Assembly: GCA_002279285.1 (NCBI GenBank) | Contig: NCBR01000073.1 | Coordinates: 1 to 16,017 of the forward strand | Source of the DNA: Acidobacteria bacterium 37-71-11 | GTDB lineage: Bacteria > Acidobacteriota > Thermoanaerobaculia > Thermoanaerobaculales > Thermoanaerobaculaceae | Direction: 5' to 3' | DNA: 16,017 nucleotides | Shown: positions 7,517-14,586 of the stretch, one piece after another | Layout: each line of letters starts with the position of its first letter | Position numbering within the stretch: position 1 is the stretch's first letter | Program-made: the position numbers and the translations under genes | Notes under the pieces: generated by a model | Seen by the model: the letters and a program-made list of their open reading frames with translations, nothing else | Told to the model about the DNA's origin: nothing | Databases searched by the model: none

Positions 7517-8398
7517 CTACTCCTCCGCGGCGAGGGTGGCCCGCGCCTTCTTGAGTTCCTTGCCGCGCTCCTTGTCGAGCGTCGGGAAGGCCGGATGGAG
7601 GTCTTCGAGGGCGGCGACGATCGTCTCGCCGACGACCAGGTGCGTGAACCACTTGTGGTCCGCCGGAACGACGTGCCAGGGCGCGTGCCGCGTGGCGGTG
7701 TGGCGGATCATCTCTTCGGCCGCCGCCATGTAGGCGTCCCAGTGCTGTCTTTCGGCCACGTCCGCATTCGAGAACTTCCAGTTCTTTTCTGGCGTATCGA
7801 GGCGCGCCATGAAACGCCGTCGCTGTTCGTCGCGCGACTCGTGGAGGAAGAACTTCAGGATGCGGGTGCCGTTGCGCGCGAGGCGGCGTTCGAACGCGTT
7901 GATGTCCTCGTAGCGCTCCTTCCAGATCCTCGGGCCGACGAGTTCCGGCGAGAGGCGCTGGCGCTCCAGCAGCTCGGGGTGGACCCGGACCACGAGCACC
8001 TCCTCGTAATAGGAGCGGTTGAAGATGCCGATGCGCCCGCGGGCGGGCAGGCGCCGGCTGCTGCGCCAGAGGAAGTCGTGGTCGAGCTCCTCCGGCGAGG
8101 GCACCTTGAACGAGGTGACCTCGCACCCCTGCGGGTTGACCCCGGACATGACGTGTTTGATGGTGCCGTCCTTGCCCGCTGCGTCCATCGCCTGCAGGAT
8201 CACCAGCAACGCCCAGCGGTCCTGCGCGTAGAGCTTCTCCTGCATCTCGGCGAGCCGTCCGATGCCCGCGGCCAGGGCCGCCGCGGCCTTCTGCTTCGAC
8301 CGGATGCCGCCGCGGTCCCCGGGTTCGACGTCCGCCAAGTGGAACGCCTCGCCATCGGCCACGCGATACCGCCGCGCGAGCTCCTTCATTCCCGGCAT
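7517..8398 (-). CDS. ppk2: Polyphosphate kinase 2 (PPK2), class III-like
   Basis: 293 residues, the usual length of a one-domain PPK2. Walker A is AMDAAGKDGT (70-79), the lid region is GVNPQGCEVTSFKVPS (86-101), and the Walker B region is IGIFNRSYYEEVLVVRVH (123-140). The FNRS(Y/H)YE(E/D)VLVVRVH form, with Asn where class I enzymes have Asp, is typical of class III. Those enzymes phosphorylate AMP and ADP with polyP and so regenerate ATP. Trp/Lys-rich NWKFSNADVAERQHWDAY (206-223) is also characteristic. The start is ATG 8398, with GGAGGG about 3 nt upstream; the frame stays open 25 codons further but those look non-coding. It is likely the first gene of ppk2-ppx-small protein-phosphoesterase. 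The subclass should be tested by phylogeny. Confidence 0.93.
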   Translation of the reverse strand: MPGMKELARRYRVADGEAFHLADVEPGDRGGIRSKQKAAAALAAGIGRLAEMQEKLYAQDRWALLVILQAMDAAGKDGTIKHVMSGVNPQGCEVTSFKVPSPEELDHDFLWRSSRRLPARGRIGIFNRSYYEEVLVVRVHPELLERQRLSPELVGPRIWKERYEDINAFERRLARNGTRILKFFLHESRDEQRRRFMARLDTPEKNWKFSNADVAERQHWDAYMAAAEEMIRHTATRHAPWHVVPADHKWFTHLVVGETIVAALEDLHPAFPTLDKERGKELKKARATLAAEE

Positions 8399-8494
8399 GG
8401 TCCCTCCACCTTCTGTGCGGTCCGACCCGGCACCGCCCCACATTCCACGAACATCGGTTTGATGATATTCCAACCTGGACCGGACAGGTAGGAA
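8399..8494 (-). promoter_or_regulatory. Candidate promoter/leader of the ppk2-ppx operon
   Basis: This 96-bp gap is the largest break in the minus-strand run and is locally AT-richer. On the minus strand TATCAT (plus positions 8462-8467) differs by one base from the -10 consensus. The sequence 17 nt upstream is a poor -35 match. A start near 8455 would give a leader of about 57 nt ending in the ppk2 ribosome binding site. It separates the lipid-type genes from the polyP genes. No hairpin terminator was seen. Confidence 0.3.
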
Positions 8495-9187
8495 CTACGC
8501 GGCCTGCCGGCGCCGGAAACAGATGAACGTGTCGGTGGCGATGCCGACCATCGCGTGGATGGCCACCGTGTAGACGATCGAGCCCGTGACGTAGGCGATC
8601 AATCCGAAGATAAACCCGGCGGCCGCGGCGGCGAAGACCTCGCTCGCCGGATGGCCGTAGTGGTAGAGCGTGGAAGCGATCGTCTGCACGGCCAGGGCCG
8701 GAATGAGCCCGACGAGCGGCACCATAGGGAAGAACAGGACGCCCCGGAAGAGGAACTCCCACGGGATGTAATAGATAAGAAAGTAGGCCGTCTCGTAGAT
8801 GACGAAGCGCCGCGGGCTCGAACAGGCTTCCTTGGAAAACGGGTATTGCCTCCGCATGGCCGGGTCACGCGAGCCGATGAACCCGGCGGCCAGCGCGGCC
8901 GGGACGCCGGCCGCCGTCAGGAGGAGGCCCGTCCCGGCGTGCCCCGCGGTCAACCCCACGAACCGGAGGAACTCCCCGGGATGCGGGGCGCAAGCGACGA
9001 TGATCAGAACCGGCACGGCCAGGAACATGGCGAAGAACGCCACGAAATACAGGACCGCGCCTCGGAAATCCCCGAACTTCGCCTGCAGCGTCCGCCGGCG
9101 GAAACTCGTCATCATCAAAGCGAAGGCGAGGACGAGATAGACGTAGAGAACGTTCCGGACGTCCATGGCGCTATTCGATAGATCCAT
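8495..9187 (-). CDS. CPBP-family membrane protein (Rce1-like protease fold), atypical active site
   Basis: 230 residues with about seven hydrophobic segments (around 12-27, 44-66, 83-104, 130-142, 150-170, 184-200 and 204-217). The CPBP/Abi signature is PWEFLFRG (142-149), followed by TLYHYGHP (173-180) and IHAMVGI (210-216). CPBP proteins are intramembrane glutamic proteases. The usual motif is EExxxR, then FxxxH and HxxxN. Here the first Glu is Trp (W143), and the Asn position is Gly (G215). Activity may therefore be lost or altered, although a WExxxR subfamily probably exists. ATG 9187 overlaps the SDR stop by 17 bp and is preceded by a weak GAGAGAG. ATG 9166 is an alternative start without a good ribosome site. 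Confidence 0.85.
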   Translation of the reverse strand: MDLSNSAMDVRNVLYVYLVLAFALMMTSFRRRTLQAKFGDFRGAVLYFVAFFAMFLAVPVLIIVACAPHPGEFLRFVGLTAGHAGTGLLLTAAGVPAALAAGFIGSRDPAMRRQYPFSKEACSSPRRFVIYETAYFLIYYIPWEFLFRGVLFFPMVPLVGLIPALAVQTIASTLYHYGHPASEVFAAAAAGFIFGLIAYVTGSIVYTVAIHAMVGIATDTFICFRRRQAA

Positions 9188-10169
9188 TTCGTCTCTCTCG
9201 GAGATACCAGTCCAGAATCTCCTCGACCTGCCGTTCCCAGTCGTCGTCGGGGCGATAGCCGAGGTCCGCGACCGTCCTCGAGATGTCGTAGGTCGTCTCG
9301 GTGACGACCCGCTTGACCCGGTAATACGTCAGGGTCGGTTCGTACCGGGGGCGGATCCTCTTGATTCCGGCCATCACTCCCGCCAATGCGAACGCCGTCC
9401 ACTCGGGGACGAAGACCCGCTGGGCGCGGCCGAGGCCGTTCTGAAGCGCGGTGAAGAACGCCCTCCATGTCGGGACCTCCCCGTTGGTCACGGTATAGGC
9501 GTTGCCCTCGACACCCTCTCTCAGCAGCGCCAGCTCCACGGCCTGGCTGAGATTCCCGACGTAGCAGTACCCAAAGCGGTTCCGGCCCCGGCCGACGACC
9601 AAGGGGACGCCGCGTTCGCGGCTCCGCAGGATCCGGGCGCTGGTCACACGATCGCAGGGACCGAAGATGTCACCCGGACGCAGCACGACGACCGGCAAGC
9701 GGCCCTCCCTCCACCGGGAGAGGAAATGACGTTCAGCCTCGATCTTGGAGCGCGTGTAGGGGAGGAAATCGGCCGGCCGGCCCGGATTGGCTTCGGAGAT
9801 GTCGGCGGCCGCGAACCCCAGCGCCAGCGCGGTCGAGATGACGACCAGGCGCTTCGGCGGCAGGGTCATGCCCTCGATCTTCGCCGCGAGATTGACCGCC
9901 GAAAGGAAGATGTTGCGACGGCAGGTCGCGTCATCGGCCGTGTCGGACGTGATCGCGGCCGCGTGGATGATGTAGTCGACGCCCTCGGGAACGGCGAACG
10001 AGCCGGCGCTCCCGAGATCGCCGAAGACGAGCCGGACTTCGAGGCCCTCGAGGAAATGGAGATCGGAGGTGGTCCGCACCAGACCGTGGACCTCCCAACC
10101 CCTCGCCAAAAAATGGCGGCAGAGGTTCGAGCCGACGAAGCCGTTGGACCCGGTGATGAAGACCTTCAC
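9171..10169 (-). CDS. NAD-dependent epimerase/dehydratase-like extended SDR
   Basis: 332 residues. The Rossmann motif is TGSNGFVG (6-13), ISTALALG (111-118) is the active-site strand, and the catalytic pair is YTRSK (138-142). LRPGDIFGP (163-171) and the C-terminal YDISRTVADLGYRP (294-307) match the 3-beta-HSD/epimerase branch of extended SDRs. The substrate could be a nucleotide sugar, a sterol-like lipid or a keto-lipid. Bacterial ceramide synthesis uses such an SDR (CerR), and the PAP2 neighbour makes a lipid substrate attractive, but no serine palmitoyltransferase is in view. The start is GTG 10169, overlapping the PAP2 stop as GTGA, so translation is coupled. The reading frame stays open far upstream, but that part is antisense shadow of the PAP2 gene. 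Confidence 0.9.
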   Translation of the reverse strand: MKVFITGSNGFVGSNLCRHFLARGWEVHGLVRTTSDLHFLEGLEVRLVFGDLGSAGSFAVPEGVDYIIHAAAITSDTADDATCRRNIFLSAVNLAAKIEGMTLPPKRLVVISTALALGFAAADISEANPGRPADFLPYTRSKIEAERHFLSRWREGRLPVVVLRPGDIFGPCDRVTSARILRSRERGVPLVVGRGRNRFGYCYVGNLSQAVELALLREGVEGNAYTVTNGEVPTWRAFFTALQNGLGRAQRVFVPEWTAFALAGVMAGIKRIRPRYEPTLTYYRVKRVVTETTYDISRTVADLGYRPDDDWERQVEEILDWYLRERRNGSIE

Positions 10170-11149
10170 GCCCTGGTCCTTTCGCCACCGACCACCGCGT
10201 TCCACGCCCGGACCAGCCGCGGTGCAACGCAAAGAATGAGCGCCGCCGTCAGGATGCCGGCGACGCTGTCCGTGACGTAATGGTACCGCAGGAAGAACGT
10301 GGACACATAGAGGGACAGGATCACCGGGGTCAAGACGTAAAAGGCCGTCCGGGCGTAGCGGCGGGCCATCACCCACATGACGGTGGCGATCGCGCAGTGC
10401 GGACTGGGCAAGCTGCCTCCGATCTCGTGGACGTTGTGGCGGATGTATTCGCCGCACGCGGTGAAAAACCAGCCCTTCAGCGGGACCGTATACGCCTCGG
10501 GCATGTAGTAGAGCGGCCCTGCGATCGGGAAAACCATGAATCCGAAGAAACAGACCACGTTCGTCGCGGCGAGGGCGAACAGGTAATCCTCCAGCGCTCC
10601 TTCGCCGCGCCGGAAGTAGATCAGGGCCGCGAGGCCCGGGTAGATGGCGACATAGAACACGTACGCGAACATCATCCACTCCGTGAGGGGCGGTGTGACG
10701 AACCTCTGCAGCCAGACCGTTGGCTGGACGCCGAAGACCGCGTGCTCGAGGCGAAGGACCACCGGGTCCTGCCAGCTCCGCACGACGATCAGCTGCATGC
10801 GCTGAGCGATCAGAAACAGTTGGGCGCACAGGATCTGGACGGCACCCGTCCGGACGAGGAATCTCAGGACGCGGTTGTGCAGCTTCGGATCGAGATAGAT
10901 CGACCCGACATAGAGCGCGCCCCAGGCGGCGAGCCGGAGGAGCAGGCCGCCGGGAGCGGCAATGTGGGCGCGGAAGATCGCAATCAGCAGTCCGAAGAGA
11001 AGTACGGCGCCCAGGATGACGGCGTCGGTCGCCTGAAGGCCCGCCTTGAGCACGTAGAAGCGCTTGCCATAGAGGGAGGCGATCCGCGCGCTGCGATCGT
11101 TTCCGGCGACCGCCCTCACGTCGGTTTCTGCCGTGGGCTGAACCGTCAA
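10166..11149 (-). CDS. PAP2-superfamily membrane phosphatase/transferase, Aur1-like
   Basis: About 327 residues, polytopic, with hydrophobic segments near 42-60, 68-85, 103-117, 158-178, 188-209, 253-262, 268-287 and 296-310. The acid-phosphatase motifs are GGSLPSPHCA (244-253, nucleophile-activating H251) and RYHYVTDSVAG (288-298, with R288, H290 and D294). FPIAGP (207-212) replaces the classical KxxxxxxRP motif, as in the PAP2_3/inositol-phosphorylceramide-synthase-like group. It probably removes or transfers a phospho-headgroup on a lipid at the outer face of the inner membrane. The best start overlapping the upstream stop is TTG 11149 (TTGA), with GAAGAGAG just before. A GTG ten codons in is an alternative. 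The next gene also overlaps it by 4 bp. Confidence 0.85.
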   Translation of the reverse strand: MTVQPTAETDVRAVAGNDRSARIASLYGKRFYVLKAGLQATDAVILGAVLLFGLLIAIFRAHIAAPGGLLLRLAAWGALYVGSIYLDPKLHNRVLRFLVRTGAVQILCAQLFLIAQRMQLIVVRSWQDPVVLRLEHAVFGVQPTVWLQRFVTPPLTEWMMFAYVFYVAIYPGLAALIYFRRGEGALEDYLFALAATNVVCFFGFMVFPIAGPLYYMPEAYTVPLKGWFFTACGEYIRHNVHEIGGSLPSPHCAIATVMWVMARRYARTAFYVLTPVILSLYVSTFFLRYHYVTDSVAGILTAALILCVAPRLVRAWNAVVGGERTRA

Positions 11150-12795
11150 CTCTCTTCTTCGGCGGCCTTCTCGAGCTCGGCGATGCGTTTGCGCACCAGC
11201 ATCTCCGCCAGGTCCGGGATGACCTCCCAGGCGATCCGTTCGAGTTGCGGCGCGGCAAGCTCGACGACCCGTCTGGCGATCCTCTCGATCTGCTCGTCGG
11301 AGAGCGGCTCGGGCGGGGCCGGAGCCGCGGGCGGCGGTATGAGCTCCGCGGCGCGCTTTGCGACGCGCTCCACGTGCTCCTCGGTCAACAGCTCCGCCAC
11401 GGTCGGCGGCGCCGGCGGTACCGGCACCAGCTCGGCCGCGCGCTTTGCGACGCGCTCCACGTGCTCCTCGGTCAACAGCTCCGCCGCGGTCGGCGGCGCC
11501 GGCGGCGGCGGCACCAGCTCGATTGCGCGCCTGGCGACGCGCTCGACGTGCTCGTCGGTGAACAGTTCCGCCGCCGTCGGCGGCGCCGGCGGTACGGGCA
11601 CGAGCTCGGCCGCGCGCCTTGCGATGCGCTCGACATGCTCGTCGGTCAGCAGATCCGCCGCGGTGAGAGGCGCTGGGGCCGGCGGCGGCTGCGGGATCAG
11701 CTCGACGACGCGGCGGGCGATGTGCTCCATCGCCTCGTGCGACAGGGCGGCGGCCGCGGTCGGCGCGGCCATTGCGGCGACCGCACCGGCCGCTGCTTCA
11801 CTGTGGGCGGGCTCCGCGGAGGCCGCGTTGAAGCGTTGCGCCGGACCCTCGTCCATTGCGGCTCCGAGCGGAGGCACAGCCACGACCTCGGGCGCGAACA
11901 CCGGCGCCGATTCGATCTCGGGCTCCGGCTCGATGACCGGATCCGGAGCGAACGCCTGAGCCGTCTCCGGGACCGGCGCAGGCTCGAGCGCAAAGAGGTC
12001 CCTCGCCGGCTCGGACCGCGCTTCCTCGACGAGGAACGGCTCCGAGGGGGCCGGCGGCTCCGTCGCGACGGCGGGCGTCGCGGACCCGAGGGGCGGCATC
12101 GATGCCGGCGCGCCGAACTGCAGCGCCTCGCCGAACGCCTGCGGTTCCTCGCCGCCGAAAGCGAACGACGGCGCCTCGACCGCTGTCGGAACCTCGGGCT
12201 CCGCCAGTTCGGGCGGCGCCGAGATCGGTTGCGAGGGGTGCGAGTCGCCGAGCGAGCTTGCCGTGAGGTCGATGCCGTCCTCCGGGATCGGAGGCGCCGG
12301 CGGCACCTGCGGCACCATCCGGTCGAAGCCGGACGTGCTGAAGTCCAGGGAGGGGACCCCATCCGGAATCCCCTGCTCCCCCGGCCCGCCGTACTCCGCC
12401 GGCGCAGGCGGCGCGGCGATGGTCTGGACCCGTCCCAGCAGATCCTCGACGACGCCGATCAGTTCGCGAGCCTCGAACGGCTTCGTGACGATCGCGTCGC
12501 AACCGGCCGCCTGGGCGCGGTCGCGGTCGAACGGCTCGAACGTACCGGTCAACAGGACCACCGGAATGTGAAGGGTGTTCGGGTCACTCTTGAGGATCTG
12601 GCAGACCTCGTAGCCGTTCATGTCAGGCATGACGACGTCGCAAAGCACGATGTCCGGCTTGATCTCCGGCAGGCGCTGCAAGAGGTCGCGCCCGCCCCCG
12701 ACCGCGAACACCTTGTGCTCGGTCTCGGCAAAGGTGAGCTCCACGACTTTCTGGATCGTGATGCTGTCATCGGCAAGCAGCAGCGTTCCACTCAT
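11146..12795 (-). CDS. Response-regulator receiver protein with Pro-rich linker and tandem repeats
   Basis: 549 residues. A CheY-like receiver fills residues 3-121: acidic pair D9/D10, phospho-acceptor D53 in CDVVMPDMNGYEV, T83 in LLTGT and K105 in VTKPFEA. Residues 122 to about 350 are Pro/Ala/Glu-rich and probably disordered. Then come five repeats of about 29 residues (LLTEEHVERVAKRAAELVP plus a PPAPPT linker) and a final half-repeat. The protein ends in a conserved helical motif, LERIAWEVIPDLAEMLVRKR, seen in deltaproteobacterial and acidobacterial receiver proteins as I recall. There is no DNA-binding or enzymatic output domain, so it may be a scaffold. I chose ATG 12795, preceded by GAGGTGA at 5 nt; GTG 12801, overlapping the upstream TGA, is the alternative. 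The cognate kinase is not in the window. Confidence 0.88.
   Translation of the reverse strand: MSGTLLLADDSITIQKVVELTFAETEHKVFAVGGGRDLLQRLPEIKPDIVLCDVVMPDMNGYEVCQILKSDPNTLHIPVVLLTGTFEPFDRDRAQAAGCDAIVTKPFEARELIGVVEDLLGRVQTIAAPPAPAEYGGPGEQGIPDGVPSLDFSTSGFDRMVPQVPPAPPIPEDGIDLTASSLGDSHPSQPISAPPELAEPEVPTAVEAPSFAFGGEEPQAFGEALQFGAPASMPPLGSATPAVATEPPAPSEPFLVEEARSEPARDLFALEPAPVPETAQAFAPDPVIEPEPEIESAPVFAPEVVAVPPLGAAMDEGPAQRFNAASAEPAHSEAAAGAVAAMAAPTAAAALSHEAMEHIARRVVELIPQPPPAPAPLTAADLLTDEHVERIARRAAELVPVPPAPPTAAELFTDEHVERVARRAIELVPPPPAPPTAAELLTEEHVERVAKRAAELVPVPPAPPTVAELLTEEHVERVAKRAAELIPPPAAPAPPEPLSDEQIERIARRVVELAAPQLERIAWEVIPDLAEMLVRKRIAELEKAAEEES
11305..11745 (-). repeat. Tandem 87-bp repeats inside the receiver protein gene
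   Basis: Four units of exactly 87 bp (11305-11391, 11392-11478, 11479-11565 and 11566-11652) are preceded in reading order by a 93-bp divergent unit (11653-11745). A partial sixth unit follows below 11305. Adjacent units share long identical runs, for example the bases at 11383-11400 recur 87 bp later. Each unit encodes one helix (EEHVERVAKRAAEL) and a proline linker. The DNA similarity points to recent unequal crossing-over, so copy number may vary among strains. Confidence 0.9.
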
Positions 12796-12797
12796 GG

Positions 12798-13592
12798 TCA
12801 CCTCACCTTACCCATGCTGTCCTCTTCTTGGTACCACGAACCGGGTGCACTGTCAACGATTTGCTCGCTTCTCTCGGCCTCGATCGCCAGCGATCCGTCG
12901 CCGTTGATCCACACCACCGCGCCGGTCTCGAGCCACCCGGGGACGACGTGCGCTTCGCGGCGACCTCGTTCCAGCTTCCAGGCGCGATGGAAGTGCCCCC
13001 AGAGCACGACGTCCACGCCGGCGGCGAAGTGGCGCTCGGCGGCGACCGTGAGCTCGGCGACCGGCAGCTTCCGCCGATACGTGAAGTTCGTCTCCTTGAG
13101 GCGGGCCTCGGTCCCGAACACGATCCGCTGCGCCAAGCGCCGGGGCAGGAGCCGCGCCCACAGCCGTGCGGGAGAACTCTTCGAAACGGCGCGCCAGAAT
13201 AGGTACGAGCGGTCGCGCCGGTTGACGAGGTCGCCGTGCTCGAGCAGGAAGCGCCGGCCGCCGGCGACGAAGGAGTGGACGTTCCCGGACACGTCGCGGA
13301 ACTGGTCGAGGTCCGGGGCGTCGAGGAAGAAGTCGCGGTTTCCCTCGACCATGACCACGCGGACACCGGCGCGGCGCAGGGCGGCAAGCTCTTCGAGGCC
13401 GCGGTGCACGGTCGCGTCCCAGAAGCGCGAGAAGCCGACCAGGGCGCGGAAAAGGTCGCCCAGGAACACGACCTCCCCCGCGCCGCGCCGCTCGAGCCCG
13501 GCGACCGTCACGAGAAACCTGTCCAGGTCGCCGGGCACCTGCCCGACGTGGAGATCGGCGAGTACGGCGCGCAGCACGCAGCATGCTAGCAT
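12798..13592 (-). CDS. LpxH-like metallophosphoesterase
   Basis: 264 residues. Calcineurin-like motifs in order are ADLHVG (12-17), LGDLFRAL (44-51), EGNRDFFL (83-90), LEHGDLVNRRDRSY (117-130) and WGHFHRAW (198-205). GNRDF and HGD followed by a D/RxxY segment are specific to UDP-2,3-diacylglucosamine hydrolase (LpxH) and its relatives. LpxH releases lipid X and UMP at the cytoplasmic membrane in lipid A synthesis. Motif 1 is ADLHVG rather than SDLHL, so it may be a homologue with another phosphate-ester substrate. ATG 13592 lacks a clear ribosome site and lies only 21 bp from the divergent SDR gene. The stop overlaps the start region of the receiver gene, which suggests coupling. Confidence 0.8.
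   Translation of the reverse strand: MLACCVLRAVLADLHVGQVPGDLDRFLVTVAGLERRGAGEVVFLGDLFRALVGFSRFWDATVHRGLEELAALRRAGVRVVMVEGNRDFFLDAPDLDQFRDVSGNVHSFVAGGRRFLLEHGDLVNRRDRSYLFWRAVSKSSPARLWARLLPRRLAQRIVFGTEARLKETNFTYRRKLPVAELTVAAERHFAAGVDVVLWGHFHRAWKLERGRREAHVVPGWLETGAVVWINGDGSLAIEAERSEQIVDSAPGSWYQEEDSMGKVR
13583..13592. promoter_or_regulatory. Perfect 10-bp palindrome at a divergent start
   Basis: ATGCTAGCAT is a perfect palindrome. It begins exactly at the ATG of the LpxH-like gene and lies in the very short region between divergent genes (21 bp between start codons at 13592 and 13614). It could be part of an operator. One 10-bp palindrome may also be chance, so this is only a candidate. Confidence 0.25.
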
Positions 13593-13613
13593 TCACAAGT
13601 TTCGAGGTGGAAG

Positions 13614-14564
13614 GTGACACAGCCGATCCCGTCCAGCGCCCGCCAGGCCGACCTGCCGTTCTCCTCTCGGGGTCGCCGTGTCTTGCTCACGGGCGCACGG
13701 GGTTTCGTCGGACGCGAGGTGCGCCGCCAGCTCCTCGAGCGCGGCTTCGAGGTCGTCGCCCTCTCGCGCAAGTTGCGTGCGGGCGACGCCTGCCCCGGCG
13801 TCATTCAGGTCGCAGCGGACATCGCGGGCGACGAGTGGCAGCGCTGGTGCGAGGGGTGCAGCGCGGCGATCCACCTGGTCGGGATCATTCGCGAGGCGCC
13901 GCGCACCGGGGCCACGTTCGAGCGCACGCACGTCCGCGCGACCGAGGGCGTGATCGAGGCCTGCCGCGGCCTCGGGATCCGGCGGATCCTCCAGATGTCG
14001 GCGCTCGGGGCCAGGGCGGGCGCAGCCACCGCGTACCACCGTACCAAGTGGCAGGCCGAAGAGGCGGTCCGCGACTCCGGGCTCGACTGGACGATCTTCC
14101 GGCCGTCGCTGATCTTCGGCCCCGGCGACGGCTTCACCGGCGCCCTCGTCCCCGCGCTCAGGCGCTTCCCGTTCTTTCCGGTGTTCGGGGATGGGAGTTA
14201 CCAGCTGCAGCCGGTCGCGGTTGCCGAGGTGGCGCGTTGCTTCGTCGCGGCGATCGAGGACCCGGCGTCCGTCGGCCAGACGTACGAGCTGGGCGGCCCG
14301 GAGGCGCTCACGTACGACGAGGCGCTGCGCCGCATCGCCGCCTCGCTCGGCCTACGCCGGACGCTCGTGCACGTGCCGCTCGGGCTGGCCAAGGTCGCCA
14401 TCTCGGTGGTGCAGCACCTTCCGGGCGCGCCGATCACCCGCGACCAACTCACGATGCTGACCGAAGGCTCCACCTGCGACACAGCCGCCACCCGCCGCGC
14501 ATTCGGCGTCCCGGTCGCCCGCTTCGAGGGCGCGCCGTGGTTGCGGGCCGCCGCGAGAAGCTGA
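13614..14564 (+). CDS. NDUFA9-like atypical SDR (NAD(P)H-binding)
   Basis: 316 residues. After about 20 non-conserved residues comes VLLTGARGFVGREV (23-36), the Rossmann nucleotide-binding loop. AIHLVGIIRE (85-94), QMSALGARA (127-135) and AYHRTKWQAEEAVR (140-153, YxxxK) match the complex I NDUFA9-subunit family of atypical SDRs. FRPSLIFGPGDGF (162-174) is also typical. Bacterial members are mostly stand-alone and of unknown substrate, possibly quinone- or lipid-related; the name does not prove a respiratory role. GTG 13614 is preceded by GAGG at 6 nt. The gene is divergent from the LpxH-like gene and converges on larC with a 22-bp gap, with no visible terminator. Confidence 0.88.
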   Translation: MTQPIPSSARQADLPFSSRGRRVLLTGARGFVGREVRRQLLERGFEVVALSRKLRAGDACPGVIQVAADIAGDEWQRWCEGCSAAIHLVGIIREAPRTGATFERTHVRATEGVIEACRGLGIRRILQMSALGARAGAATAYHRTKWQAEEAVRDSGLDWTIFRPSLIFGPGDGFTGALVPALRRFPFFPVFGDGSYQLQPVAVAEVARCFVAAIEDPASVGQTYELGGPEALTYDEALRRIAASLGLRRTLVHVPLGLAKVAISVVQHLPGAPITRDQLTMLTEGSTCDTAATRRAFGVPVARFEGAPWLRAAARS

Positions 14565-14586
14565 ACTCTTCGCCGCGACGCTCGCC

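Noticed and set aside
10170..11258. Upstream extension of the SDR reading frame through the PAP2 gene
   Set aside because: The extra residues are Arg/Pro-rich shadow sequence. The Rossmann motif begins right after GTG 10169, which overlaps the PAP2 stop.
11305..11745. Regular direct repeats considered as CRISPR
   Set aside because: The units are 87 bp, in frame, directly adjacent with no unique spacers, and encode a protein repeat.
11245..13617. 790-codon open frame on the + strand
   Set aside because: It lies antisense to the receiver and LpxH-like genes. Its Arg-rich repeats are the mirror of the tandem repeats. No domain is visible.
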